Source: Gordonia hankookensis (GTDB taxonomy: Bacteria > Actinomycetota > Actinomycetes > Mycobacteriales > Mycobacteriaceae). Taken from it: 64,000 nucleotides of DNA. Within the stretch, counting starts at the first letter, position 1. Each line of letters begins with the position of its first letter. Shown in pieces: positions 24,961 to 34,541 of this stretch. The notes under the pieces are model-generated. The model was not told where the DNA came from and made no database searches. It worked only from the letters and a program-made list of their open reading frames with translations. The stretch lies in NCBI RefSeq assembly GCF_014673215.1, contig NZ_JACWMS010000004.1, positions 434,001 through 498,000 of the forward strand, written 5' to 3'. A program made the position numbers and the translations under genes.

Positions 24961-25418
24961 GTGCCGGTACGACCGTGGAATGGGACCTCGACTATCGGCC
25001 GCGCCGGATGCCGCGTGTGGCGATCGTCGCGGCCGCGGTGGTCCTGGCCATCCACATCACCTTTGCCGCGCTGCTGACCATCTCGGACACCGGAGTGCAC
25101 GTCGGTGGCGCCGACCAGTTCGGGCTCGCCCTGATCGGGCTGGTGGAAGCCGGTCTGATCCTGCTGTTCACACAGCCGAGGCTACGGGTCGGACCGGCAG
25201 GCGTGGCGATCCGCAACCTGCTCGGTGAGCGGGTGTTCGAATGGGACCGGGTGCGGGGGATGACCTACCCGGACAAGGGGTTCTCCGCACGCCTGCTGCT
25301 CCCCGCCGACGAGCACGTACCCGTCCTCGCGGTGCAGGCCTGGGATTCCGACCGTGCCGTCGACGCGATGACCAGGTTTCGCGAGCTCGAGGATCGCTAC
25401 CGTCCGTCGTCGGGCTAG
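24957..25418 (+). CDS. Small two-pass membrane protein with PH-like domain (Rv1417-like)
   Basis: The 153-residue protein has two predicted membrane helices (about 21-43 and 53-73) and a C-terminal PH-like domain (PRLRVGPAGVAIRNLL, FEWDRVRGMTYPDKGFSARL). It overlaps ribH by 4 nt, so it is expressed with the riboflavin genes; the same neighbour occurs in mycobacteria. Function is unknown. It resembles in layout the bPH protein in the pyr operon, though overall sequence similarity looks low. Confidence 0.85.
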   Translation: MSAGTTVEWDLDYRPRRMPRVAIVAAAVVLAIHITFAALLTISDTGVHVGGADQFGLALIGLVEAGLILLFTQPRLRVGPAGVAIRNLLGERVFEWDRVRGMTYPDKGFSARLLLPADEHVPVLAVQAWDSDRAVDAMTRFRELEDRYRPSSG

Positions 25419-25485
25419 GCCGGGGATCCACCCCGCCGACACCCCCGCGACCGGTCGCACTGCGCATCCCGTCGCCGGCCTCGAC

Positions 25486-25491
25486 TAGCCT
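25486..25491 (+). promoter_or_regulatory. -10 box (TAGCCT) of a probable leaderless uvrC transcript
   Basis: TAGCCT ends 7 nt before the uvrC GTG, and no ribosome site separates them. The spacing matches that of the other leaderless candidates in this window. Confidence 0.55.
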
Positions 25492-25498
25492 GGGATCC

Positions 25499-27508
25499 GT
25501 GGCCGACCCGACAACGTACCGTCCCGCCGCGGGCACGATTCCCACCGAACCCGGGGTCTACAAGTTCCGCGACGCACACGGTCGGGTCATCTACGTCGGC
25601 AAGGCCAAGAACCTCCGCTCGCGACTCACCTCCTACTTCGCCGACCTCGTATCGCTGCATCCCCGGACCCGCCAGATGGTCACCACGGCGTCGTCGGTGG
25701 AGTGGACAGTGGTCGGCACCGAGGTCGAGGCGCTGCAACTCGAGTACAACTGGATCAAGGAATTCGATCCGAGGTTCAACGTCCGGTATCGGGACGACAA
25801 GAGTTACCCGGTGCTGGCCGTCACGCTCAACGAGGAGTATCCGCGGCTGTTCGTCTACCGCGGCCCGCGCCGTCGCGGGGTGCGCTACTTCGGCCCGTAT
25901 TCGCATGCCTGGGCGATCCGCGAGACCGTGGATCTGCTGACGCGGGTATTCCCGGCGCGTACCTGTTCGACGGGGGTCTTCAAGCGCCACAGGCAGATCG
26001 ACCGTCCCTGCCTGCTCGGCTACATCGACAAGTGTTCCGCGCCGTGCGTCGAACGGGTCACCGCCGAGGAACACCGAGCGATCGTAGACGACTTCTGCGA
26101 GTTCCTGGCCGGCCGCACGGATCAGATGATCCGCAAGCTCGAACGTGAAATGAGCTCGGCTGCAGAAGATCTCGATTTCGAGAAGGCTGCGAGGTTGCGC
26201 GACGACGTGGCGGCGATGCGACGTGCGATGGAGAAGCAGGCGGTGGTTCTGGGCGACGGGACCGACGCGGACGTCGTCGCGATGGTCGGCGACGATCTGG
26301 AGGTCTCCGTCCAGGTGTTCCATGTCCGCGACGGCCGGGTGCGTGGTCAGCGTGGCTGGGTGGTGGAACGGTCGGACGACGACTCGATGGGTGAGCAGGT
26401 CGCGCAGTTCGTCACCCAGTTCTACGGCACGCAAGCCGATCTCGACGCCTCGGTCCAGATCGACGACGACCGGCTGCGTGGCGAGTCGATCCCGCGGGAG
26501 GTCCTCGTCCCCGAATTGCCCGACGAGCACGAGGATCTGCAGCAATGGCTGTCGGATCTGCGCGGCAGCAGGGTGGCGCTGCGCGTACCGCAACGCGGCG
26601 ACAAGAAGGCACTCTTCGAGACGGTCGGGCGGAATGCCTCGGAGGCGTTGGCACAGCACAAGTTACGACGCGCAGGCGATCTGACGACGCGTTCGGCGGC
26701 GCTCACCGAGCTGCAGGAGGGACTCGGTCTGGACCAGGCGCCCTTGCGCATCGAGTGCATCGACATCTCGCATGTGCAGGGCACCGACGTGGTGGCGTCG
26801 CTGGTGGTGTTCGAGGACGGCCTACCGCGCAAATCGGACTATCGTCACTACTCGATCCGGGCGGCCGCAGGCGACGGTCGCTCCGACGACGTCGCGTCGA
26901 TCGCCGAGGTCACCCGGCGCCGCTTTCTCCGGCACCGTCAGGACCAGGAGACCCCGGCACAGCCCGCCGTGGACCCGGAATCGGGGCGTCCCCGAAAATT
27001 CGCCTACCCACCAAACCTTTTCGTGGTGGACGGGGGTGCGCCACAGGTACACGCGGCGGCGGCGGTGCTCGACGAGCTCGGGGTGAACGACGTGGCCGTC
27101 GTCGGGCTGGCCAAACGGCTGGAAGAGGTATGGGTGCCGGGTGATGATGAACCGGTGATCCTGCCACGGACCAGTGAGGCCCTGTTCCTGCTGCAGCGGG
27201 TCCGGGACGAGGCACACCGATTCGCGATCACCTTCCATCGCAGCAAGCGCAGCAAGCGGATGACCGAGTCGGTGCTCGACGGGGTGCCCGGCCTGGGGCG
27301 AACCCGACGCACCGCTCTGGTGACCCATTTCGGATCGGTCGCCCGCCTGCGCGAGGCGACCCTGGAGGACATCTCGGGGGTGCCCGGCATCGGCGTGGCC
27401 ACCGCTCGTGCGGTCCGGGAGGCACTCGCAGCCGATGTACCCGCAGCCGATGCCCCTGTGGCCGATCCCGCGACAGCCGACCGAGTGGAGGAGAAGACGG
27501 GTGACTGA
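25499..27508 (+). CDS. uvrC: Excinuclease ABC subunit C
   Basis: UvrC (669 aa) makes both incisions in nucleotide excision repair. The GIY-YIG nuclease domain begins PGVYKFRDAHGRVIYVGKAK (about 18-37). The UVR motif (EDLDFEKAARLRDDVAAM) is at about 222-240. The RNase H-like nuclease carries ECIDISHVQGTDVVAS, and paired helix-hairpin-helix motifs lie near the C-terminus (GVPGLGRTRR, GVPGIGVATA). GTG 25499 is preferred because of the -10 box 7 nt upstream. The last ~25 residues are Ala/Asp-rich. Confidence 0.97.
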   Translation: MADPTTYRPAAGTIPTEPGVYKFRDAHGRVIYVGKAKNLRSRLTSYFADLVSLHPRTRQMVTTASSVEWTVVGTEVEALQLEYNWIKEFDPRFNVRYRDDKSYPVLAVTLNEEYPRLFVYRGPRRRGVRYFGPYSHAWAIRETVDLLTRVFPARTCSTGVFKRHRQIDRPCLLGYIDKCSAPCVERVTAEEHRAIVDDFCEFLAGRTDQMIRKLEREMSSAAEDLDFEKAARLRDDVAAMRRAMEKQAVVLGDGTDADVVAMVGDDLEVSVQVFHVRDGRVRGQRGWVVERSDDDSMGEQVAQFVTQFYGTQADLDASVQIDDDRLRGESIPREVLVPELPDEHEDLQQWLSDLRGSRVALRVPQRGDKKALFETVGRNASEALAQHKLRRAGDLTTRSAALTELQEGLGLDQAPLRIECIDISHVQGTDVVASLVVFEDGLPRKSDYRHYSIRAAAGDGRSDDVASIAEVTRRRFLRHRQDQETPAQPAVDPESGRPRKFAYPPNLFVVDGGAPQVHAAAAVLDELGVNDVAVVGLAKRLEEVWVPGDDEPVILPRTSEALFLLQRVRDEAHRFAITFHRSKRSKRMTESVLDGVPGLGRTRRTALVTHFGSVARLREATLEDISGVPGIGVATARAVREALAADVPAADAPVADPATADRVEEKTGD

Positions 27509-28433
27509 CCCAACCGATGCGACCGGCGACGGCACGGCCGTGGACGTGCGGTCCGAGCTGACGGTGTTGTTCGTGGCCGGGATGTCCGGGGCCGGACGAT
27601 CGACCGCCGCAAACGTACTCGAGGACGACGGCTGGTATGTCGCCGACAACGTCCCCCCGACCCTGATCTCCACGATGATCGGGATGGTCCGGGAAAGCGA
27701 TCCGGCCATCTCCCGGCTGGCGATGGTGATCCGTGCCTCCGACGATGAGATCGGCGGCCAACTCGACCGACTGCGAAAAACGCTGGAGGCGTCCGGCGCA
27801 CGCACGAAGGTGCTCTTCCTCGACGCGAGCGACCAGATCCTGGTGCGCCGCTTCGAGCAGGTCCGACGACGTCATCCCCTCCAGGGACGGGAGACGCTGA
27901 TCGACGGTATCGCCCGCGAGCGGGTCATCCTCGCGCCCATCAAGAGTTCGGCCGACCTGGTGGTGGAGACATCGGCGCTGACCGCCGCGAAACTGCGCGA
28001 GGTCGTCGAAGGGGTGTATCCGGACGAGGCCGACAACCTGCTGAGCGTCGCGGTGCAGTCCTTCGGTTTCAAGTACGGGTTGCCGATCGACTCAGACCTC
28101 GTCGCAGATGCCCGATTCCTGCCGAATCCGTACTGGGTCCCGGAGCTGCGGGAGCAGAACGGACGTGACGACGCCGTACGCGATTACGTCCTCGGGCAGG
28201 ACGGCGCCGGGCACTTCGTCGACCTCTACCTGGAGATCCTCGACATCGTGTCGGCCGGCTACCTGCGAGAAGGCAAGCGGTACATGACCATCAGCATCGG
28301 ATGCACAGGCGGGAAACACCGCAGCGTCGCGATCTCCGAGGAGATCGGCGCCCGTCTCCGGGCGATGACGGATCGGACCGGTGCACCGAGCTATGACGTG
28401 CGCGTCATCCATCGCGATCTGGGCCGCGAGTGA
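27501..28433 (+). CDS. rapZ: RNase adapter RapZ / nucleotide-binding protein
   Basis: RapZ-family protein (310 aa). The P-loop FVAGMSGAGRSTAANVLED is at about 17-35, and the conserved C-terminal domain has SFGFKYGLPIDSDLVADAR, FLPNPYW and ISIGCTGGKHRSVAI. In enterobacteria RapZ senses GlcN6P and delivers sRNA to RNase E. Its job in actinobacteria is less clear, but the uvrC-rapZ-yvcK-whiA order is strongly conserved. GTG 27501 overlaps uvrC by 8 nt. Confidence 0.94.
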   Translation: MTDPTDATGDGTAVDVRSELTVLFVAGMSGAGRSTAANVLEDDGWYVADNVPPTLISTMIGMVRESDPAISRLAMVIRASDDEIGGQLDRLRKTLEASGARTKVLFLDASDQILVRRFEQVRRRHPLQGRETLIDGIARERVILAPIKSSADLVVETSALTAAKLREVVEGVYPDEADNLLSVAVQSFGFKYGLPIDSDLVADARFLPNPYWVPELREQNGRDDAVRDYVLGQDGAGHFVDLYLEILDIVSAGYLREGKRYMTISIGCTGGKHRSVAISEEIGARLRAMTDRTGAPSYDVRVIHRDLGRE

Positions 28434-29455
28434 GCAGCGGGGGCGGTGCCGAGCCGAGCCGGATGCGGATCGTCGCTCTGGGTGGCGGTCACGGTCTGTA
28501 CGCGACCCTGACCGCGATGCGATACCTCAGTCCGGACGTGACCGCCGTGGTCACGGTCGCCGACGACGGCGGATCGTCGGGCCGGCTGCGGGCCGAGTTG
28601 GGCGTCATCCCGCCGGGTGATCTGCGGATGGCGCTGTCGGCCTTGATGTCTGCGCCTGCCGCCCTGGCCGACCGGGCGAGCCGACCGGGCCGGCTCGATC
28701 GGGCCGGGCACGAGTTGTGGACCAACACCTTCCAGCATCGGTTCGGCGGCTACGGAGCTCTCGCCGGTCACCCGATCGGCAATCTGCTGTTGGCCGGTCT
28801 GACCGAGGTGACCGGAAGTCCCGTGGCGGCGCTCGACGAGCTGATCGACGTGTTCGACATCGACGGCCGCGTGCTGCCGATGTCGACGGTCCCGCTCGAG
28901 ATCGAGGCAGACGTCTCGGGTCTGGAGAGCGACCCGCGGATCAGCCGATGCATCCGTGGGCAGGTGGCGGTGGCGACCACACCGGGAAAGGTGCGGCGGG
29001 TGCGATTGCTCCCGGCCGAGCCGCCTGCGTGTGCAGAGGCGGTCGAGGCGATCCGAGGTGCCGACGTGGTGGTACTCGGTCCCGGGTCGTGGTTCTCCAG
29101 CGTGATCCCGCACGTCCTCGTACCCGACCAACTGAATGCGTTGCGGGAGACCGCTGCCCGCAAGATGTTGTTCGTCAACCTCGCGCCGGAACCAGGGGAG
29201 ACGACCGGTTTCTCCGTCGAGCGCCATCTGCACGTGCTGCATGCGCACGCCGACGTGTTCCGGGTCGACGACGTGATCGTCGACGCCGCATCGGTTCCGG
29301 CCGGCCGTGAGCGGGATCACCTGGTCCGGGCCGCTGCGTCATTCGGCGCACAGCTCCACGTCGGCGACCTCGCCGTTCCCGGTCGGCACGTCCATGACCC
29401 CGAGAAAGTTGCCACCCTGGTGAACGAACTGTGCGAAGGTGAATTGGGTCGATAA
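28430..29455 (+). CDS. yvcK: YvcK/CuvA-family gluconeogenesis and cell-shape factor
   Basis: The 341-residue protein belongs to the CofD-like YvcK family, which binds UDP-sugars and supports growth and peptidoglycan synthesis on gluconeogenic carbon (CuvA in mycobacteria). Motifs seen are IVALGGGHGLYATLTAMR at the N-terminus, TVADDGGSSGRLRAEL, and GNLLLAGLTEVTGS. It overlaps rapZ by 4 nt from GTG 28430. ATG 28463, just before the conserved strand, is an alternative start. Confidence 0.92.
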   Translation: MSSGGGAEPSRMRIVALGGGHGLYATLTAMRYLSPDVTAVVTVADDGGSSGRLRAELGVIPPGDLRMALSALMSAPAALADRASRPGRLDRAGHELWTNTFQHRFGGYGALAGHPIGNLLLAGLTEVTGSPVAALDELIDVFDIDGRVLPMSTVPLEIEADVSGLESDPRISRCIRGQVAVATTPGKVRRVRLLPAEPPACAEAVEAIRGADVVVLGPGSWFSSVIPHVLVPDQLNALRETAARKMLFVNLAPEPGETTGFSVERHLHVLHAHADVFRVDDVIVDAASVPAGRERDHLVRAAASFGAQLHVGDLAVPGRHVHDPEKVATLVNELCEGELGR

Positions 29456-29458
29456 GCT
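29453..29458 (+). promoter_or_regulatory. Candidate -10 box (TAAGCT) for whiA
   Basis: TAAGCT overlaps the yvcK stop and has a weak GTGCGA 16 bp upstream. It would give a whiA leader of about 200 nt. The gap 29456-29682 holds no convincing gene; the possible in-frame upstream extension of whiA is Arg/Gly-rich and unlike the family. Confidence 0.3.
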
Positions 29459-29682
29459 GTCCGGGCGCAAGAATCTCCAGTCGTGACCACCGATGACGGC
29501 GACATGTCGGTGAGACGTCAGGAGTACGAGGTCGATCACTGCGCGACCGGATCCGGGACGAGCGCCCGGCGACCGGCGATCCGCATGCAGTGGCGCGGAC
29601 GCGACCGGAGCACGGCTCTCGGCGGGACCACGGCGCGACCCGGGACAGGAGGACCGTGACAGGAGGGCAGGGACCGGTGGCG

Positions 29683-30660
29683 ATGACCGCGGCGGTGAAG
29701 GATGAGCTTTCGCGACTGACCGTGACCCAGACGAGTGCACGCAAGGCCGAGGTGTCGGCCTTGTTGCGATTCGCGGGAGGCCTGCACATCGTGGCGGGCC
29801 GGGTGGTGGTGGAGGCCGAGGTGGATCTCGGGAACGTCGCCCGTCGCCTTCGCCGGGAGATCTTCGACCTCTACGGCTACGGCTCCGACGTCCACGTGCT
29901 GCGCAGTGGCGGCATCCGCAAGGGTGCGCGCTACATCGTCCGTGTGACCAAGGACGGCGAAGGACTCGCGCGGCAGACCGGCCTGCTGGATCTGCGCGGA
30001 CGCCCGGTTCGGGGACTCCCTGCCCAGGTCGTCGGCGGAAGCGTTGCGGATTCGGAAGCCGCCTGGCGCGGTGCGTTTCTCGCCCACGGTTCGCTCACCG
30101 AACCCGGACGATCGTCGGCGCTCGAGGTCAGCTGCCCAGGGCCGGAGGCCGCGCTGGCGCTCGTCGGGGCGGCCCGACGGCTCGGGGTGTCGGCCAAGGC
30201 ACGCGAGGTGCGTGGGGCCGATCGCGTCGTCATCCGCGATGGTGAGGCCATCGGCGCACTGCTGACCAGGATGGGTGCCCACGACACGCGGCTGGTGTGG
30301 GAGGAGCGTCGGATGCGACGCGAGGTCCGTGCCACCGCGAACAGATTGGCCAACTTCGACGACGCCAACCTCCGGCGTTCGGCGCGTGCCGCCGTCGCGG
30401 CGGCGGCACGGGTGGAACGTGCACTGGACATCCTCGGCGACGAGGTCCCCGACCATCTGATCGCGGCCGGGCAATTGCGCATCACCCACCGTCAGGCCTC
30501 ACTGGAAGAACTCGGTCAGCTCGCAGATCCGCCGATGACCAAAGACGCGGTGGCCGGACGGATCCGTCGTCTGCTGTCGATGGCGGACAAGAAGGCGCGC
30601 ACCGACGGGATCCCCGACACCGAATCTGCGGTGACGTCCGACCTCCTCGACGAAGCGTGA
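29683..30660 (+). CDS. whiA: Sporulation/cell-division regulator WhiA
   Basis: WhiA (325 aa) is the actinobacterial regulator that works with WhiB-type proteins to control cell-division genes. An N-terminal LAGLIDADG-like homing-endonuclease fold (about 10-215) without nuclease use is followed by the C-terminal helix-turn-helix (SLEELGQLADPPMTKDAVAG). ATG 29683 gives the family-typical MTAAVKDELSRL. GTG 29656, with AGGAGG 3 nt before it, would add 9 residues and cannot be excluded. Confidence 0.95.
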   Translation: MTAAVKDELSRLTVTQTSARKAEVSALLRFAGGLHIVAGRVVVEAEVDLGNVARRLRREIFDLYGYGSDVHVLRSGGIRKGARYIVRVTKDGEGLARQTGLLDLRGRPVRGLPAQVVGGSVADSEAAWRGAFLAHGSLTEPGRSSALEVSCPGPEAALALVGAARRLGVSAKAREVRGADRVVIRDGEAIGALLTRMGAHDTRLVWEERRMRREVRATANRLANFDDANLRRSARAAVAAAARVERALDILGDEVPDHLIAAGQLRITHRQASLEELGQLADPPMTKDAVAGRIRRLLSMADKKARTDGIPDTESAVTSDLLDEA

Positions 30661-30710
30661 GGCGGGCGGGCCAATCAACCCCTTGGGTCACCCATCGTGT
30701 GGTGTCCTAC

Positions 30711-30716
30711 TAGGCT
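30711..30716 (+). promoter_or_regulatory. Candidate -10 box (TAGGCT) for the gap-pgk-tpiA operon
   Basis: TAGGCT (or the overlapping TACTAG at 30709-30714) lies in the 147-bp gap before gap. A TTGGGT (30683-30688) is 20-22 bp upstream, longer than optimal. The leader would be about 85-90 nt. Confidence 0.35.
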
Positions 30717-30807
30717 GAGGTGTGCCGTGGGTACGTTCACCTTCGCCAACACCGACCGCGACCCCGGCCGCAGGGCTCGATGATGAACACCGCTAAGGAG
30801 CACAACA

Positions 30808-31824
<1,017 letters not shown>

Positions 31825-31859
31825 TACCTGACCCTCGACAACTCTGGAGCAACGCTGCC

Positions 31860-33071
31860 ATGGGCGTACCCACGCTGAAAGACCTTTTGGAAGAAGGCGT
31901 TTCGGGTCGGGGAGTGCTGGTCCGGTCGGATTTCAACGTCCCGCTCGACGGGACGACGATCACCGATCCGGGCCGCATCCTGGCCTCACTGCCGACCCTG
32001 TCGGCACTGGTCGACGCAGGCGCCAAGGTGATCATCACCGCGCACCTGGGCCGGCCGAAGGGCGAACCCGACCCGAAGTACTCGCTCGGGCCGGTGGCCG
32101 AGCGACTCGGAGCCGAACTCGGACGCAACGTCCAGCTCGCCGGTGATGTGGTCGGCACCGATGCGTTGGCCCGCGCCGAAGGGCTGACCGACGGTGACGT
32201 CCTGTTGCTGGAGAACGTCCGGTTCGACCCGCGCGAGACCTCCAAGGACGATGCGGAACGGGAATCGCTGGCGAAGGCCCTCGTGGAGCTGGTCGGCGAC
32301 GACGGTGCGTTCGTCTCGGACGGCTTCGGGGTCGTGCACCGCGAGCAGGCCTCGGTGTACGACGTCGCCAAGCTGCTCCCGCACTATGCCGGGAAGCTCG
32401 TCGAGGCCGAGGTCGAGGTATTGTCGAAACTCACCCACGAGGTCGCCCGGCCGTACGCCGTCGTCCTCGGTGGATCGAAGGTCTCGGACAAGCTGGGCGT
32501 GATCGAGGCGCTGGCGCCCAAGGTCGACACCCTGGTGATCGGCGGCGGAATGGCATTCACTTTCCTTGCCGCGCAGGGGCATCCGGTGGGTACGTCGTTG
32601 CTCCAAGAGGATCAGATCGGTGTCTGCAAGGATCTGCTGGACCGGTTCGGTGACGTGATCCGGCTGCCGGTCGACGTGGTGGTGGCCGACAAGTTCGCCG
32701 CCGACGCCGAGTCGAAGACGGTGCCGGTCGAGGAGATCCCCGACGGGTGGATGGGTCTGGACATCGGTTCGGAGTCCGTCAAGCGGTTCGCCGCGGTGCT
32801 CTCCGGTGCCGAGACGGTGTTCTGGAACGGGCCGTCGGGCGTCTTCGAGTTCGAGGAGTTCGCGGCAGGTACGCGGGGCGTCGCGGAGGCCATCGCCGCC
32901 ACCACCAAGGGCGGGGCATTCACCGTCGTCGGCGGTGGCGACTCGGCCGCCGCGGTGCGGACCCTCGGTCTGCCGGACAGCGACTTCTCGCACATCTCGA
33001 CCGGCGGCGGAGCGTCGTTGGAATACCTGGAGGGCAAGGAACTGCCCGGCCTGAAGGTCTTGGAGAATTGA
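31860..33071 (+). CDS. pgk: Phosphoglycerate kinase
   Basis: Pgk (403 aa) transfers phosphate from 1,3-bisphosphoglycerate to ADP. The N-domain has VLVRSDFNVPLDG and TAHLGRPKGEPDPKYSL with VLLLENVRFDPRE. The C-domain has VLGGSKVSDKLGVIEAL, FWNGPSGVFEFEEF and the GGGDSAAAV loop. ATG 31860 is preceded by GGAG and lies 35 bp after gap. The stop overlaps the tpiA ATG by 1 nt. Confidence 0.98.
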   Translation: MGVPTLKDLLEEGVSGRGVLVRSDFNVPLDGTTITDPGRILASLPTLSALVDAGAKVIITAHLGRPKGEPDPKYSLGPVAERLGAELGRNVQLAGDVVGTDALARAEGLTDGDVLLLENVRFDPRETSKDDAERESLAKALVELVGDDGAFVSDGFGVVHREQASVYDVAKLLPHYAGKLVEAEVEVLSKLTHEVARPYAVVLGGSKVSDKLGVIEALAPKVDTLVIGGGMAFTFLAAQGHPVGTSLLQEDQIGVCKDLLDRFGDVIRLPVDVVVADKFAADAESKTVPVEEIPDGWMGLDIGSESVKRFAAVLSGAETVFWNGPSGVFEFEEFAAGTRGVAEAIAATTKGGAFTVVGGGDSAAAVRTLGLPDSDFSHISTGGGASLEYLEGKELPGLKVLEN

Positions 33072-33862
33072 TGGCGGCCAAACGCAAACCGTTGATCGCG
33101 GGCAACTGGAAGATGAACCTCAATCATCTCGAGGCGATCGCGCTGGTCCAGAAGATCGCCTTCGCCCTGCCGGCGAAGTACTTCGACAAGGTCGACGTGA
33201 CGGTCATCCCGCCGTTCACTGACATCCGCAGCGTGCAGACCGTGGTGGACGGCGACAAACTGCTGATCACCTACGGGGCACAGGATCTGTCGGAACACGA
33301 TTCGGGTGCCTACACCGGCGAGATCAGCGGAACCTTCCTGGCCAAGCTCGGCTGCACGTTCGTGGTCGTCGGGCATTCCGAGCGCCGCACCCTGCACGCC
33401 GAGACCGACGAGGTGGTGCTCGCGAAGACCAAGGCGGCGCTGCGACACGGCCTCACGCCGATCGTCTGCATCGGCGAGGGGCTCGAGGTCCGGGAGTCGG
33501 GTGAGCACGTCGCGTACAACGTGACCCAGCTGAAGGGCTCGCTCGCCGGTCTCGGCGCCGAGGAGATCGCCAAGGTCGTCATCGCCTACGAGCCGGTGTG
33601 GGCCATCGGAACGGGTCGCGTGGCCAGTGCCGCCGATGCGCAGGAGGTGTGCGGGGCGATCCGCGGTGCGCTCCGCGAGATCGCCGACGACGCCACCGCC
33701 GATTCGGTCCGCGTGCTCTACGGCGGATCGGTGAATGCGAAGAACGTCGGCGACATCGTCGGTCAGCAGGATGTCGACGGTGCGCTCGTGGGCGGCGCCT
33801 CGTTGAAGTCGGACGAGTTCGCGAGCCTGTCGGCCATCGCCGCAGGCGGACCGTTGCCCTGA
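33071..33862 (+). CDS. tpiA: Triosephosphate isomerase
   Basis: TpiA (263 aa) interconverts the two triose phosphates. The catalytic Lys in AGNWKMNLNH (residue about 14), His in VGHSERR and Glu in AYEPVWAIGTGRVAS are intact, with YGGSVNAKN as the phosphate loop. The start overlaps pgk. A strong hairpin lies 73 nt after the stop. Confidence 0.98.
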   Translation: MAAKRKPLIAGNWKMNLNHLEAIALVQKIAFALPAKYFDKVDVTVIPPFTDIRSVQTVVDGDKLLITYGAQDLSEHDSGAYTGEISGTFLAKLGCTFVVVGHSERRTLHAETDEVVLAKTKAALRHGLTPIVCIGEGLEVRESGEHVAYNVTQLKGSLAGLGAEEIAKVVIAYEPVWAIGTGRVASAADAQEVCGAIRGALREIADDATADSVRVLYGGSVNAKNVGDIVGQQDVDGALVGGASLKSDEFASLSAIAAGGPLP

Positions 33863-33935
33863 CCCAACCCACCGAACCGCACCTCCCCATCCACGACCCC
33901 ACCCCACCCACCACCCCACCCCGCAGCCGCGACCC

Positions 33936-33980
33936 TTTCCGTCATCCGCGACGGCACATCGGGGTCGCGGATGACGGGAA
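33936..33980 (+). terminator. Strong hairpin after tpiA
   Basis: CCGTCATCCGCGAC (33939-33952) and GTCGCGGATGACGG (33964-33977) form a perfect 14-bp stem with an 11-nt loop. Three further U-A/G pairs extend it to 33936-33980. No U-tract follows, as is common for actinobacterial terminators. The C-rich stretch before it (33870-33925) has no gene and could favour Rho loading. Confidence 0.65.
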
Positions 33981-34039
33981 CCGTCGCGGCCGCGGTGCCG
34001 GGTGTGACGGGGGGTGCGGGGTAGGTGAGGCGTGACGCG

Positions 34040-34045
34040 TAGACT
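34040..34045 (+). promoter_or_regulatory. Candidate -10 box (TAGACT) for secG
   Basis: TAGACT fits TANNNT and lies between the tpiA hairpin and secG, implying a leader of about 90 nt. No clear -35 was seen. Confidence 0.35.
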
Positions 34046-34142
34046 GTGGCAGGTTGTGCCCATCCATCGGGCGTGACCTGCCATAGTTGCCTTGAGTCGA
34101 CCGCAAAGGTCGAAGTACCCGACCGAACAGGACTGACTACAC

Positions 34143-34376
34143 GTGAAGCTCGCACTCGACATCGGATTGGTCATCACCAGCGTGCTGATGGTGGTGCTGG
34201 TGTTGCTGCACCGCGGCAAGGGCGGCGGTCTGTCATCGCTGTTCGGTGGCGGTGTGCAGTCCAGCCTGTCGGGGTCGAGCGTCGTCGAGCGCAACCTCGA
34301 CCGCCTGACCGTGTTCGTCGGGCTCATCTGGTTCATCTTCATCATCGGCATCGGCGTCGACATCAAGCTCTCCTGA
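34143..34376 (+). CDS. secG: Protein translocase subunit SecG
   Basis: SecG (77 aa) is the small third subunit of the SecYEG channel in the plasma membrane. Two hydrophobic helices (about 3-21 and 53-72) flank the conserved cytoplasmic loop HRGKGGGLSSLFGGGVQ, the family signature. The start is GTG 34143. A perfect 14-bp hairpin follows the stop, so it is probably a single-gene unit. Confidence 0.95.
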   Translation: MKLALDIGLVITSVLMVVLVLLHRGKGGGLSSLFGGGVQSSLSGSSVVERNLDRLTVFVGLIWFIFIIGIGVDIKLS

Positions 34377-34397
34377 GCGATCCGCCGATCCCGCCTC

Positions 34398-34428
34398 GAT
34401 CAGTCCGGCCCCACGGGCCGGACTGATC
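34398..34428 (+). terminator. Terminator hairpin after secG
   Basis: GATCAGTCCGGCCC and GGGCCGGACTGATC form a perfect 14-bp stem with the 3-nt loop CAC, 22 nt after the secG stop. It is followed by GTGTCT, only weakly T-rich. Stability alone should make it an efficient terminator. Confidence 0.8.
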
Positions 34429-34528
34429 GTGTCTGAGGGGTTTCCGCAACTCGGCGAAAGTGCCTGCCGTGACGCCCGTCTCTTCGGAGCGGATCCCGGC
34501 CCGAGATGCCCCCGCCCTCGAATGACGG

Positions 34529-34534
34529 GATACT
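34529..34534 (+). promoter_or_regulatory. Possible -10 box (GATACT) of a leaderless ppc transcript
   Basis: GATACT ends 7 nt before ATG 34542, the same spacing as the other leaderless candidates, but its first base departs from TANNNT. No ribosome site precedes the ATG. Confidence 0.35.
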
Positions 34535-34541
34535 GGACGTC

